Assembly (NCBI RefSeq): GCF_001870435.1
Contig: NZ_MDDR01000025.1
Coordinates: 1-64,000, forward strand
DNA: 64,000 bases
Source of the DNA: Pseudomonas costantinii
GTDB lineage: Bacteria; Pseudomonadota; Gammaproteobacteria; Pseudomonadales; Pseudomonadaceae
Direction of reading: 5' to 3'
Of the stretch, positions 8,269-17,331 are shown piece after piece. A program made the position numbers and the translations under genes. The notes beneath the pieces were generated by a model. That model made no database searches. It was given only the letters and a program-made list of their open reading frames with translations, and was not told the origin of the DNA. Each line of letters starts with the position of its first letter. Within the stretch, counting starts at the first letter, position 1.

Positions 8269-9270
8269 TTACTCGGCGTTACACAGCGCCAAGCAGTTAT
8301 CCAGCATACGGTTGGAGAAGCCCCACTCATTGTCGTACCAAGCCAGCACTTTCAGTAGCTTGCCGCTGGATTTGGTGTGATTGGCATCGAAAATCGATGA
8401 CAGCGGGTTATGGTTGAAGTCACTCGAAACCAGCGGCAGGGTGTTGTAGCCGAGGATTTTCGAGTGCTGGCTGGCTTCTTTCAGCAGTGCGTTGACTTGC
8501 TCTGCCGTGGCTTCTTTTTTCAACTGCACGGTGAGGTCCACCAGCGACACATTGATCACCGGTACACGCACCGCCATGCCGGTCAGCTTGCCTGCCAGCT
8601 CCGGCAGTACCAGGCCGACCGCTTCGGCGGCGCCGGTCTTGCTCGGGATCATGTTCTGAGTCGCCGAACGCGCGCGGTACGGGTCGGTGTGGTAAACGTC
8701 GGTCAGGTTCTGGTCGTTGGTGTAGGCGTGAATGGTGGTCATCAAGCCGCTTTCGATACCCAGCTCACGGTGCAGTACTTGGGCGACCGGCGCCAGGCAG
8801 TTAGTGGTGCACGAAGCGTTGGAAATGATCTGGTGGGATTGACGCAAAATGTCGTGGTTCACGCCATAGACTACGGTGGCGTCCGCGCCCTTGGCAGGTG
8901 CGGAGATGATCACCTTGCGCGCGCCGGCGGTAATATGGGCCGCAGCCTTGTCACGGTCGGTGAACAGACCGGTGCATTCGAACACTACGTCGATCTTGTG
9001 CGCAGCCCATGGCAGTTCGGCTGGGTTGCGAATGGCGCTGACGGCAATCCGGTCACCATTGACGGTCAGGCTTTCCTGATCGTGGGCGACCTCTGCTTCG
9101 AAAGTGCCATGTACGGTGTCGTATTTGAGCAGGTGGGCGTTGATTGCGCTGTCGCCCAAATCATTGATGGCGACGATCTGCAAATCCTGACGGTAGCCTT
9201 GGGTATACAGTGCGCGCAGGACATTACGGCCAATACGGCCAAAACCATTGATTGCGATACGAAGAGTCAT
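8269..9270 (-). CDS. gapA: glyceraldehyde-3-phosphate dehydrogenase, type I
   Basis: A 333-residue NAD-dependent GAPDH that converts glyceraldehyde-3-phosphate to 1,3-bisphosphoglycerate. The Rossmann start [16 protein letters not shown], the catalytic motif [12 protein letters not shown] with its active-site cysteine, and the C-terminal [12 protein letters not shown] are all intact. It is divergent from edd, and two TTGT-N7-ACAA HexR operators lie in the 221-bp space between them. Downstream, the iron-heme sigma gene begins after 87 bp with no visible terminator. This matches the P. putida gap-1 position beside edd-glk. Confidence 0.95.
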   Translation of the reverse strand: MTLRIAINGFGRIGRNVLRALYTQGYRQDLQIVAINDLGDSAINAHLLKYDTVHGTFEAEVAHDQESLTVNGDRIAVSAIRNPAELPWAAHKIDVVFECTGLFTDRDKAAAHITAGARKVIISAPAKGADATVVYGVNHDILRQSHQIISNASCTTNCLAPVAQVLHRELGIESGLMTTIHAYTNDQNLTDVYHTDPYRARSATQNMIPSKTGAAEAVGLVLPELAGKLTGMAVRVPVINVSLVDLTVQLKKEATAEQVNALLKEASQHSKILGYNTLPLVSSDFNHNPLSSIFDANHTKSSGKLLKVLAWYDNEWGFSNRMLDNCLALCNAE

Positions 9271-9294
9271 TGGAAAGTGCCTGTCGTCGATTTG

Positions 9295-9309
9295 TTGTAA
9301 GAATTACAA
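9295..9309. promoter_or_regulatory. HexR operator, gapA-proximal
   Basis: TTGT-AAGAATT-ACAA fits the known HexR recognition pattern TTGT-N7/8-ACAA. It lies 25 bp upstream of the gapA start codon. HexR (gene not in this window) represses until 2-keto-3-deoxy-6-phosphogluconate binds. Confidence 0.82.
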
Positions 9310-9356
9310 GATTATTCGCATAAAAATAGAAAACAAGCCTTTTTAGTGGCAATATT

Positions 9357-9371
9357 TTGTTCAATCTACAA
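9357..9371. promoter_or_regulatory. HexR operator, edd-proximal
   Basis: A second TTGT-N7-ACAA site (TTGT-TCAATCT-ACAA), 121 bp upstream of the edd start and 62 bp from the gapA-proximal copy. It is placed to control the divergent edd promoter. Confidence 0.82.
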
Positions 9372-9491
9372 CGAGTGACCTGAATCAACTGGTCCGATTG
9401 GTCAAGTAACACCCTGCCAACCTCTTCGCGGCGGGCGTTTGACCAGCATAGACACTCAGGTCGCCACATCCGTTAGCCTGGAGTTCTATAC

Positions 9492-11318
9492 ATGCATCCC
9501 CGCGTTCTTGAGGTCACCGAACGGCTTATCGCCCGTAGCCGCGCCACTCGCGAGGCTTACCTTGCGCTTATTCGCGGCGCAGCCAGCGACGGCCCGATGC
9601 GCGGTAAACTGCAATGCGCCAACTTTGCCCACGGCGTGGCCGGTTGCGGCACTGAAGATAAAAATAGCCTGCGCATGATGAATGCCGCCAACGTGGCAAT
9701 TGTTTCGTCATATAACGACATGCTCTCGGCGCACCAGCCGTATGAGCATTTCCCGGAACAGATCAAGAAAGCCCTGCGTGAAGTCGGCTCGGTCGGCCAG
9801 TTCGCTGGTGGCACCCCCGCGATGTGCGACGGCGTGACCCAAGGCGAGCCCGGCATGGAGCTGAGCCTGCTCAGCCGTGAAGTGATTGCCATGTCCACGG
9901 CGGTAGCGCTGTCCCACAATATGTTCGACGCCGCGCTGATGCTCGGTATCTGCGACAAGATCGTCCCTGGCCTGATGATGGGCGCACTGCGCTACGGCCA
10001 CCTGCCGATGATCTTCGTCCCTGGCGGCCCAATGCCGTCTGGCATCTCCAACAAGCAGAAGGCCGATGTGCGCCAGCGCTACGCCGAAGGCAAGGCTACC
10101 CGCGAAGAGCTGCTGGAATCGGAGATGAAGTCCTACCACAGCCCCGGCACCTGCACCTTCTACGGCACCGCCAACACCAACCAGTTGCTGATGGAAGTGA
10201 TGGGCCTGCACTTGCCGGGCGCCTCGTTCGTCAACCCGTACACGCCGCTGCGTGATGCGCTGACCCGCGAAGCTGCGCACCAAGTTACTCGCCTGACCAA
10301 GGCCAATGGCAACTTCACGCCGATCGGTGAGATCGTCGACGAGAAATCCATCGTCAACTCCATCGTCGCGCTCAACGCCACCGGCGGTTCGACAAACCAC
10401 ACCCTGCACATGCCGGCCATCGCCATGTCGGCGGGCATCATCCTCACCTGGCAGGACATGGCCGATCTCTCCGAGGTAGTGCCGACCCTGTCCCACGTGT
10501 ATCCAAACGGCAAGGCCGACATCAACCACTTCCAGGCCGCGGGCGGCATGTCGTTCCTGATCCGCGAACTGCTGGAAGCGGGTCTGCTTCACGACGACGT
10601 CAACACCGTTGCAGGCTTTGGCCTGAGCCGCTACACCCAGGAGCCGTTCCTGGTCGACGGCGAACTGATCTGGCGTGACGGCCCGATCGAAAGCCTCGAC
10701 GAAGCCATCCTGCGCCCCGTGGCCCGTGCGTTCTCGCCGGAAGGTGGTTTGCGCGTGATGGAGGGCAACCTCGGCCGTGGCGTGATGAAGGTCTCCGCCG
10801 TGGCGTTGGAGCACCAGATCGTCGAAGCACCGGCGGTGGTGTTCCAGGATCAACAGGACCTGGCCGATGCGTTCAAGGCTGGCCAACTGGAAAAAGACTT
10901 CGTTGCTGTGATGCGCTTCCAGGGCCCGCGCTCCAATGGCATGCCGGAATTGCACAAGATGACGCCGTTCCTCGGCGTGTTGCAGGACCGTGGTTTCAAA
11001 GTGGCGTTGGTGACAGACGGGCGTATGTCCGGCGCGTCGGGTAAGATCCCCGCCGCGATTCATGTCAACCCCGAAGCTCAGAGCGGCGGGCCGCTGGCAC
11101 GGGTCAAAGATGGCGATATCATTCGCGTCGATGGCGTGAAGGGCACCTTGGAGCTTAAGGTGGATGCCGAAGAATTCGCAGCGCGTACGCCTGCCACGGG
11201 CCTGTTGGGCAATAACGTGGGGGCTGGTCGCGAGCTGTTTGCATTTATGCGCTTGGCCGCAAGCTCCGCAGAGCAGGGCGCCAGCGCCTTTACCTCTGCC
11301 TTGGAGACGCTTAAGTGA
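9492..11318 (+). CDS. edd: phosphogluconate dehydratase
   Basis: A 608-residue Fe-S dehydratase of the IlvD/Edd family, the first dedicated Entner-Doudoroff enzyme: 6-phosphogluconate to 2-keto-3-deoxy-6-phosphogluconate. Visible family signatures are [17 protein letters not shown] near residue 75, [24 protein letters not shown] around 110-135 with a cluster-ligand cysteine, [13 protein letters not shown] near 220, and [19 protein letters not shown] in the last quarter. GGAG eight bases before the ATG supports the start. It is the first gene of edd-glk-gltR-gtrS, and its stop overlaps the glk start by four bases. Control by HexR is expected. Confidence 0.96.
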   Translation: MHPRVLEVTERLIARSRATREAYLALIRGAASDGPMRGKLQCANFAHGVAGCGTEDKNSLRMMNAANVAIVSSYNDMLSAHQPYEHFPEQIKKALREVGSVGQFAGGTPAMCDGVTQGEPGMELSLLSREVIAMSTAVALSHNMFDAALMLGICDKIVPGLMMGALRYGHLPMIFVPGGPMPSGISNKQKADVRQRYAEGKATREELLESEMKSYHSPGTCTFYGTANTNQLLMEVMGLHLPGASFVNPYTPLRDALTREAAHQVTRLTKANGNFTPIGEIVDEKSIVNSIVALNATGGSTNHTLHMPAIAMSAGIILTWQDMADLSEVVPTLSHVYPNGKADINHFQAAGGMSFLIRELLEAGLLHDDVNTVAGFGLSRYTQEPFLVDGELIWRDGPIESLDEAILRPVARAFSPEGGLRVMEGNLGRGVMKVSAVALEHQIVEAPAVVFQDQQDLADAFKAGQLEKDFVAVMRFQGPRSNGMPELHKMTPFLGVLQDRGFKVALVTDGRMSGASGKIPAAIHVNPEAQSGGPLARVKDGDIIRVDGVKGTLELKVDAEEFAARTPATGLLGNNVGAGRELFAFMRLAASSAEQGASAFTSALETLK

Positions 11319-12271
11319 AGCTTGCGCTGGTCGGTGATATTGGTGGAACCAACGCCCGTTTTGCGTTGTGGCGGGATCAGGAACTGCACTCGATCCGCGT
11401 GCATGCCACGGCGGATCACTCCAGCCCTGAAGAGGCCATCAAGGTCTATCTCAAGGAAGAAGGCCTGGAAATCGGGGACATCGGTGCGGTGTGCCTGTCG
11501 GTCGCCGGGCCGGTGAGTGGCGATGAATTTAAATTCACCAACAATCACTGGCGCCTGAGCAAGACTGCGTTTTGCAAAACCCTGCAGGTGGATGAGCTGC
11601 TGCTGGTCAATGACTTCACGGCCATGGCCCTGGGCATGACTCGCCTCAAGCCTGACGAGTTTCGCGTGGTCTGCGAAGGCACCCCGGAACCGTTGCGCCC
11701 TGCGGTAGTGATCGGTCCGGGCACCGGCCTCGGCGTCGGTACCTTGCTGGACTTGGGTGAAGGCCGTTGGGCGGCGCTGCCGGGGGAGGGGGGCCATGTC
11801 GACCTGCCGCTGAGCAGCCCGCGTGAAACCCAGCTGTGGCAGCACATTTACACTGAAATCGGCCATGTCAGCGCCGAGACGGCTTTGAGCGGTGGCGGTT
11901 TGCCGCGAGTGTATCGCGCCATTTGTGCGGTCGACGGTCACACGCCGGTGCTGGACACGCCCGAAGCCATCACGGCGGCGGGTCTGGCCGGCGACCCGGT
12001 GGCGATGGAAGTATTGAACCAGTTCAGCATCTGGCTGGGCCGTGTTGCCGGTAACAACGTACTGACCACCGGTGGGCGCGGTGGCGTGTACATCGTGGGC
12101 GGGGTGATACCGAGGTTTGCCGACTTCTTTATCAACAGTGGCTTTGCCAAGAGCTTCGCTGACAAAGGCTGCATGAGCGACTACTTCAAAGGTATTCCGG
12201 TGTGGTTGGTGACCGCGCCGTATTCCGGGCTGACTGGCGCGGGCGTGGCGCTTGAGCAGGCGTTTGCGTAG
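11315..12271 (+). CDS. glk: glucokinase
   Basis: A 318-residue ATP-dependent glucokinase that makes glucose-6-phosphate in the cytoplasm. The phosphate-binding motif [12 protein letters not shown] is at residues 7-18; [10 protein letters not shown] and [11 protein letters not shown] (about 110-150) supply the catalytic aspartate and ATP contacts, and [11 protein letters not shown] matches the Glk family. It starts with GTG inside the edd stop region (GTGA overlap), which implies translational coupling. GltR follows after 48 bp. Confidence 0.95.
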   Translation: MKLALVGDIGGTNARFALWRDQELHSIRVHATADHSSPEEAIKVYLKEEGLEIGDIGAVCLSVAGPVSGDEFKFTNNHWRLSKTAFCKTLQVDELLLVNDFTAMALGMTRLKPDEFRVVCEGTPEPLRPAVVIGPGTGLGVGTLLDLGEGRWAALPGEGGHVDLPLSSPRETQLWQHIYTEIGHVSAETALSGGGLPRVYRAICAVDGHTPVLDTPEAITAAGLAGDPVAMEVLNQFSIWLGRVAGNNVLTTGGRGGVYIVGGVIPRFADFFINSGFAKSFADKGCMSDYFKGIPVWLVTAPYSGLTGAGVALEQAFA

Positions 12272-12319
12272 GTCGTGATGGCGCCATCAGGAACACCCCA
12301 TAACAACAAGGAGGGCCCC

Positions 12320-13054
12320 ATGAGCGTAATCAGTAAATCGATTCTCCTCGTCGACGACGACCAGGAAATCCGCGAATTGCTGCAAACCTACCTCAGTCGC
12401 GCCGGCTTCCAGGTGCGTGGCGTGCCGGATGGTGCGGGGTTCCGCCAGGCGATGAACGAGGCGCCGTGCGACTTGGTCATCCTCGATGTGATGTTGCCCG
12501 ACGAAGACGGTTTCAGCCTCTGCCGCTGGATTCGCCAGCACCCGCGCCAGGCGCAGGTGCCGATCATCATGCTCACCGCCAGCTCCGATGAAACCGACCG
12601 TGTGATCGGCCTGGAACTCGGCGCTGATGATTACATCGGCAAACCGTTCAGCCCTCGCGAGTTGCAGGCGCGGATCAAGGCCCTGCTGCGCCGTGCCCAG
12701 TTTGGTCAGGAGCGCAGCAGTGGTGGCGATGTATGGGTATTTGATGAATGGCGCCTGGACATGATCAGTCACCGCCTGTTCCACATCGACGGCGAAGAAG
12801 TCATCCTCTCCGGCGCCGACTTCGCCTTGCTCAAATTGTTTCTCGATCACCCTCAACAAATTCTCGACCGCGACACCATCGGCAACGCCACCCGTGGCCG
12901 CGACCTGATGCCGCTGGACCGGATCGTCGACATGGCTGTCAGCCGCCTGCGCCAACGTCTGCGTGATACCGAAAAACCCCCAAGGCTGATCCGCACCGTG
13001 CGCGGCAGTGGTTATCAGCTGGCAGCCAGCGTGGTTGCCGGCAATGCCCACTGA
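12320..13054 (+). CDS. gltR: response regulator of glucose metabolism
   Basis: A 244-residue OmpR-family response regulator. The receiver domain (about 6-122) begins ILLVDDDQEIREL, with the phospho-acceptor aspartate in VILDVMLPDEDG and the lysine in YIGKPF. The winged-helix DNA-binding domain (about 145-238) includes DRIVDMAVSRLRQRL and IRTVRGSGYQL. The start at 12320 is set by AAGGAGGG seven bases upstream; a 15-residue upstream extension lacks support. It overlaps gtrS by 11 bases. In P. aeruginosa and P. putida the orthologue, paired with GtrS, governs glucose uptake and edd/glk-side genes in response to 2-ketogluconate or 6-phosphogluconate. Confidence 0.92.
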   Translation: MSVISKSILLVDDDQEIRELLQTYLSRAGFQVRGVPDGAGFRQAMNEAPCDLVILDVMLPDEDGFSLCRWIRQHPRQAQVPIIMLTASSDETDRVIGLELGADDYIGKPFSPRELQARIKALLRRAQFGQERSSGGDVWVFDEWRLDMISHRLFHIDGEEVILSGADFALLKLFLDHPQQILDRDTIGNATRGRDLMPLDRIVDMAVSRLRQRLRDTEKPPRLIRTVRGSGYQLAASVVAGNAH

Positions 13055-14513
13055 ACATCTGACCGAACGCCGTCGCCGCTTTCCGGTGCCGCGTTCGCTG
13101 CTGGGGCGAATGCTGCTGCTGACGTTGCTGGCGGTGCTGTTCGCCCAGGCGCTGTCCAGCGTGATCTGGGTCTCGCAATTGCGTGCCACCCAGCTCGAAG
13201 GCCTGGTCACCAGCGCCCGTAGCCTGGCGCATTCGATGACGGCCAGCGTGAGTTACTTCCGCTCGCTGCCGGTGGCCTATCGCCCGTTAGTGCTTGATCA
13301 GTTGCGCAGCATGGGCGGCACCCGTTTTGTGGTGACCCTCAACGATCGCCCCTTGGACATGCAGATATTGCCGCAAACCCCGCGCAAGCAAGCGGTGCTG
13401 CAAGCCGTGGATGAAGTGTTGCGCCAGACCCTGGGCGGCGACGTGCATATCTCGGTGGAGTTCGTCAGTGCCGAGGACCTGCGTATTTTCAACGCCGGCT
13501 TGAAACTCGATGAATTGCCGCGCTCCTGGGCGCATTACGCGTTGACCCTCGAACCGGTGAACCCGCCGGTGCTGGTCACCCAGATCCAGCTCGCCCCTGG
13601 CGAGTGGCTATACATCGCCTCGTTGTTGCCCGAGCCCTACACCAGCCTTGAAGAACAAGGCCTGCCGTCGCAACAGGTGTGGTTTATCGTGCTGACCAGC
13701 GGCTTCCTGTTGCTGTTTATCGGCCTGCTGGTGCACTGGCAGAGCCGGCCGCTCAAGCGCCTGGCGCGAGCGGCACGCGACATGTCCCTGGGCGCCGACG
13801 TGGAGCCGGTGGCCGAAGGCGGCGGCAGTGAAGTGGTGGAAGTGGGCCGCGCGTTCAATGCCATGCGCGAACGCATCAGCCGTTACCTGACTGAGCGCAG
13901 CCAATTGTTCAGTGCTATTTCCCACGACTTGCGCACGCCGATTACCCGCCTGCGCCTGCGCGTGGAACTGCTCGAAGATGAGAACCTGCAAACCAAATTC
14001 GGCCGCGACCTGGACGAGTTGGAGTTGCTGGTGAAGGGCGCGCTGCAATGTGTCAAAGACACTGACATTCATGAAAACATCGAGCCGGTAGACCTCAATC
14101 ACGTACTCGATTGCCTGGTGGAGCCTTACCTGGCACCCAACGGTAACGGCCGAATCACCCAGGGCGGTCGTGCCCTGGCGCCGTACCCGGGCAAACCGCT
14201 GGCGCTCAAGCGCTGCATCGGCAACCTGATCGACAACGCCTTGAAGTACGGGCAGAACGCCCATTTGCATATCGAGGACGATGGCGCGGAGTTCATCCTG
14301 CACGTCGATGACGAGGGGCCGGGCGTGCCCGAACAGCGCCTTGAGCAAGTGTTTGAGCCGCACTTTCGACTGGCCGGCCAGCAGCAGGGTTACGGCTTGG
14401 GGCTGGGAATTGCGCGTAACATTGCCCATAGCCATGGCGGCGAAGTGAGTTTGCAGAACCTGCGCGAGGGCGGACTGCGAGTGACCTTGCAGCTACCCCG
14501 AACCCTCGACTGA
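13044..14513 (+). CDS. gtrS: sensor histidine kinase of glucose metabolism
   Basis: A 489-residue inner-membrane kinase. There are two membrane helices (about 25-45 and 215-235) flanking a periplasmic sensor, then HAMP, the dimerisation helix with FSAISHDLRTPITRL carrying the phospho-histidine, and an HATPase domain with NLIDNALKYG, DEGPGVPEQ and GLGLGIARNI. I start it at the ATG at 13044 because the 12 residues before are GltR coding sequence in another frame. It phosphorylates GltR. In related species gtsABCD-oprB (glucose ABC transporter and porin) normally follows; here the operon stops at a long inverted repeat and an unrelated antisense gene. Confidence 0.92.
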   Translation: MPTEHLTERRRRFPVPRSLLGRMLLLTLLAVLFAQALSSVIWVSQLRATQLEGLVTSARSLAHSMTASVSYFRSLPVAYRPLVLDQLRSMGGTRFVVTLNDRPLDMQILPQTPRKQAVLQAVDEVLRQTLGGDVHISVEFVSAEDLRIFNAGLKLDELPRSWAHYALTLEPVNPPVLVTQIQLAPGEWLYIASLLPEPYTSLEEQGLPSQQVWFIVLTSGFLLLFIGLLVHWQSRPLKRLARAARDMSLGADVEPVAEGGGSEVVEVGRAFNAMRERISRYLTERSQLFSAISHDLRTPITRLRLRVELLEDENLQTKFGRDLDELELLVKGALQCVKDTDIHENIEPVDLNHVLDCLVEPYLAPNGNGRITQGGRALAPYPGKPLALKRCIGNLIDNALKYGQNAHLHIEDDGAEFILHVDDEGPGVPEQRLEQVFEPHFRLAGQQQGYGLGLGIARNIAHSHGGEVSLQNLREGGLRVTLQLPRTLD

Positions 14514-14520
14514 TCCCATC

Positions 14521-14622
14521 CGTAGCAGCTGTCGAGCGCCAGCGAGGCTGCGTTAGACGCACTGCCGACTCAGGATCGAGTCGCACCCGACGCAGCCTCG
14601 CTGGCGCTCGACAGCTGCTACG
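14521..14622. repeat. long inverted repeat with 33-bp perfect arms
   Basis: Bases 14521-14553 (CGTAGCAGCTGTCGAGCGCC onward) are repeated in inverted form at 14590-14622, around a 36-bp spacer. The symmetry continues imperfectly outward (CCCATC / GGGATGAGG). It sits exactly between gtrS and the convergent AraC gene. The arms resemble a REPIN-type or larger dispersed palindromic repeat of P. fluorescens-group genomes, and they could terminate transcripts from both sides. Confidence 0.85.
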
Positions 14623-14634
14623 GGATGAGGTTTG

Positions 14635-15564
14635 TTAGATGCTCTGGCGCATCCTGGCCAAGTCGCGCAACGGCGGCGCTCCAAACAACCGGCTGTACTC
14701 CCGGCTGAACTGCGACGGGCTTTCATACCCCACCCGATACCCCGCCGCCGACGCTTCCAGCCCTTCGGCAATCATCAACCGCCGCGCTTCCTGCAAGCGC
14801 AGTTGCTTCTGGTATTGCAGTGGGCTCATGGCGGTGATCGCCTTGAAGCGGTGGTGCAAGGTCGAGACACTGAGGTTCACTTCCTTGGCCAAGTCATCAA
14901 TGCGCAACGGTTGTTCGTAGTTGCCGTTGAGCCACTTGATGGCCTGGCTGACGCGATGACTCTGACTGTTAGCCACGGCGATTTCATACAGCCGATAGCC
15001 CTGTGGCCCACGCAACAAACGATAGAGAATTTCGCGGTTGATCAGCGGCGCCAACATTGCGATGTCTTTAGGCGCATCCAGCAAACGCGCCAAGCGCAAT
15101 ACCGCGTCCAGCAACTGGTTGTCGATGCGGTCGACGTACATGCCGCGGGAGGTTGGGCGCGACGGCACGCCCATCGGGCCCGCTTCGGCGATCAGCGCCG
15201 TGAGCTGCGCCGGGTCGATATTGATACGTACCGACAGGTTGGGATCTTCCGGCGTGGCATCAATGATCCGCCCGGCCACCGGCATGGCAACCGAGAACAC
15301 CAAGTAGTTAAGTGGGTCGTAGGCAAAGATTTCGTCGGCCAGGCGCACTTCCTTGCTGCCACTGGCCAGGATGCACAAGGCGGGCTCAACCAGCACCGGC
15401 ATGAAGTCGCGCGGCGTGTTGTGGCGGTTCAGATACAGCGAAGCGATTGCCGTGCCGTAGGAGCCATCTTCCCAGGTGTGGCGGTGCACGATGCTGGCCA
15501 GTTCGGCGCGCTGCTTTTCCATCTCGGCATCGAGGGGAATGGACTTATGTTCAGGCGACGACAT
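14635..15564 (-). CDS. AraC-family transcriptional regulator
   Basis: A 309-residue regulator. The N-terminal AraC_N domain (Pfam 06719 type, about 20-180) contains LVEPALCILASGSKEVRLAD and YDPLNYLVFSVAMPV. The C-terminal domain (about 205-300) holds two helix-turn-helix motifs: RIDDLAKEVNLSVSTLHHRF and YRVGYESPSQFSREYSRLFG. Family members often act beside oxidoreductase genes. Here the divergent neighbour encodes a small monooxygenase-like protein. The intergenic region carries inverted TGCACAATCC elements that may be its operator. Its inducer cannot be read from sequence. Confidence 0.9.
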   Translation of the reverse strand: MSSPEHKSIPLDAEMEKQRAELASIVHRHTWEDGSYGTAIASLYLNRHNTPRDFMPVLVEPALCILASGSKEVRLADEIFAYDPLNYLVFSVAMPVAGRIIDATPEDPNLSVRINIDPAQLTALIAEAGPMGVPSRPTSRGMYVDRIDNQLLDAVLRLARLLDAPKDIAMLAPLINREILYRLLRGPQGYRLYEIAVANSQSHRVSQAIKWLNGNYEQPLRIDDLAKEVNLSVSTLHHRFKAITAMSPLQYQKQLRLQEARRLMIAEGLEASAAGYRVGYESPSQFSREYSRLFGAPPLRDLARMRQSI

Positions 15565-15635
15565 GGGGCGACCTCTGCATGCTTCTTTGATGGGCTCAGC
15601 TTAAGGCGGCTTTTCAAAAGGTGTTACGTCGATTC

Positions 15636-15776
15636 TGCACAATCCTTGCCTGATCCTGCGATACGTCGTGAATCAGGCAAGTATGGGGGCTGTCATCTCC
15701 CTGAAACACTGAGGGAGCGCCGGGAATAACGCCAACGCACCAAGCTTCCTATCTACGCTTCTCGCAGGATTGTGCA
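15636..15776. promoter_or_regulatory. candidate AraC-type operator with repeated and inverted elements
   Basis: This is part of the gene-free 327-bp stretch 15565-15891. TGCACAATCC at 15636-15645 recurs in inverted form at 15767-15776, where the extended match reads CGCAGGATTGTGCA. The first copy abuts a perfect inverted repeat, CTTGCCTGAT at 15645-15654 with its complement at 15672-15681. Widely spaced inverted half-sites between divergent genes are what an AraC-type regulator that loops DNA would use. Assignment to the adjacent regulator is inference. Confidence 0.5.
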
Positions 15777-15891
15777 ATAAGCCTGCAGGAATTGACTAAC
15801 TGCGCCCACGCCCGCGCCGTTATCTTTGATCCTGTGGCAACACGCCCTCACAGTGCTTGCCGAGCATCACTTCTCAACGGGAGAGTCGAAC

Positions 15892-16233
15892 ATGTCCACC
15901 CCCATTCCCGCGAGCCATATGGCCTTTATCCGTGCCCGTACCGGGTGCAGCACCGAACTCGGTGCACGCTTGAGCAGTTTGATCGAACCGGGCCGTCAGG
16001 CTCAGGGTTGCCTGCAATTCTCGTTGCAGCATTCCCAGGTTGATCCCGATGTGTGGCTGGTCTCGGGTTTCTGGAGCAGCGAGCAGGCGATGAGTGCCTA
16101 CTTCAACTCTCCGGCCCTGATGATCTTCACCGAGCTGTTGAACGATATGGTGGTCCGCAGCATGGACTTCCAGACCTTCACCGATGCATCGGCCGTGCAT
16201 GCCTACGGTGAGTACCTGCAACTGGCCGGTTGA
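15892..16233 (+). CDS. antibiotic biosynthesis monooxygenase (ABM)-like protein
   Basis: A 113-residue single-domain protein with a dimeric alpha-beta (ferredoxin-like) fold expected. Elements such as SLIEPGRQAQGCLQFSLQHSQ and VSGFWSSEQAMSAYFNSPAL fit the ABM/quinol monooxygenase family, small cofactor-free oxygenases or heme- or quinone-binding proteins. The start is the ATG at 15892, preceded by CGGGAGAG; the longer frame adds 22 residues with no family resemblance. It is divergent from the AraC regulator. The substrate is unknown. Confidence 0.75.
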   Translation: MSTPIPASHMAFIRARTGCSTELGARLSSLIEPGRQAQGCLQFSLQHSQVDPDVWLVSGFWSSEQAMSAYFNSPALMIFTELLNDMVVRSMDFQTFTDASAVHAYGEYLQLAG

Positions 16234-16276
16234 GCGGGTTAGAATGGCCGACTTTCCATTGGCCAGGACCTGCAAC

Positions 16277-16519
16277 ATGGCACGTAAAGAGTTTGCCCAC
16301 CACGAAGCCGTTTCCGCCGTAGTACCTGGGGAAGGTGGCTACAGCGCTGCCGTCGCCATCAAGGCACTGGATGGCATGGGTGCACCGCAGTTTCACAAGA
16401 TCCTTGATGGACAGAAGTTCAAGACAGCCTCTGATGCCGATGATGCGGCCGCTCTGCAATTAGAGCGGTTGATCAATGTCGACGAAGAGGGGCAGTTGGC
16501 CTGGGCGCCTGCGTCCTAA
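16277..16519 (+). CDS. small conserved hypothetical protein
   Basis: An 80-residue soluble protein starting MARKEFAHHEAVSAVVPGEGG, mixed alpha/beta, acidic and ending in AWAPAS. I do not recognise a domain with known function. I chose the ATG at 16277 because AGGA lies eight to ten bases upstream and the preceding in-frame codons read like leader sequence. It lies 43 bp after the ABM-like gene and overlaps the convergent flavin reductase-like gene by four bases. Confidence 0.6.
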   Translation: MARKEFAHHEAVSAVVPGEGGYSAAVAIKALDGMGAPQFHKILDGQKFKTASDADDAAALQLERLINVDEEGQLAWAPAS

Positions 16520-17139
16520 GCTTTAGGTCGGTACATCTTGAACAACGCCTCAGGCCCCAACTGGAAGTAATCCGCTGGGCCGCCGCCGCGCAAAATGGGC
16601 TCGGCGGCGGCGGTGTCGTAGATGCCATCTTTGAGCAACCATTTGGCAATGTGCACCGCGACCACTTCGCCCAACACCAGCCAGCTCGGCACCAGTTGTT
16701 TGTCGGCGCGTTGCAGTTGAATGATCTGCGTCACTTTGCACTCGAACGACACCGGGCTCTCGCCCACCCGTGGTACGCCGACGATTTTCGATGCCACCGG
16801 CGTCAGGCCGGACAACTCGAATTCATTCACGTGCGGTGAAACCGCCGCGCAACTCTGGTTCATCTGCTCGGCCAGCGGACGGGTGGCCAGGTTCCACACA
16901 AACTCGCCGGTCTGTTCGATATTGTTCAGGCTGTCTTTGCGCCCGACACTGGAAAACCCAATGATCGGCGGAATGTAGTTGAACGCATTGAAGAAACTGT
17001 AAGGCGCCAAGTTCAGGTGGCCTTCACTGTCGTGTGACGAAATCCAGCCAATCGGCCGTGGGCCAACAATGGCATTGAACGGGTCGTGGGGCAGGCCGTG
17101 GCCGTTGGCAGGTTCATAGAAATGGATATCGTCAGACAT
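16516..17139 (-). CDS. flavin reductase-like (FMN-binding split-barrel) protein
   Basis: A 207-residue protein of the flavin reductase-like/DIM6-NTAB group (COG1853). GPRPIGWISSHDSEGHLNLAPYSFFNAF in the first third is the FMN-binding signature of the family; FECKVTQIIQL and LVLGEVVAVHI follow. Such proteins bind FMN and reduce flavin or act as flavoprotein oxygenases. The ATG at 17139 has AGGAA about 8 bases upstream; the longer reading frame to 17226 adds 29 residues without similarity. The substrate is not predictable from the context. Confidence 0.8.
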   Translation of the reverse strand: MSDDIHFYEPANGHGLPHDPFNAIVGPRPIGWISSHDSEGHLNLAPYSFFNAFNYIPPIIGFSSVGRKDSLNNIEQTGEFVWNLATRPLAEQMNQSCAAVSPHVNEFELSGLTPVASKIVGVPRVGESPVSFECKVTQIIQLQRADKQLVPSWLVLGEVVAVHIAKWLLKDGIYDTAAAEPILRGGGPADYFQLGPEALFKMYRPKA

Positions 17140-17331
17140 GGCCGGGGTTCCTGCTGTTGGATTCGGTGAGGTGGCCATACTGCAAGGCATGACGACGAAT
17201 TTCCATCGGCCATATGGAATTTTCATTGATTGCCCACCTATTTTTCACAGCCCCACGTTCAGTCTGCGCGCCTGGTCGACTCCCCTATAAGTCGGCCCAT
17301 TGAAAGACTGAGCTTCGGAGCCTTCTGCACC

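Noticed and set aside
9708..11063. 451-residue frame antisense to edd
   Set aside because: Shadow of edd; composition biased, no motif.
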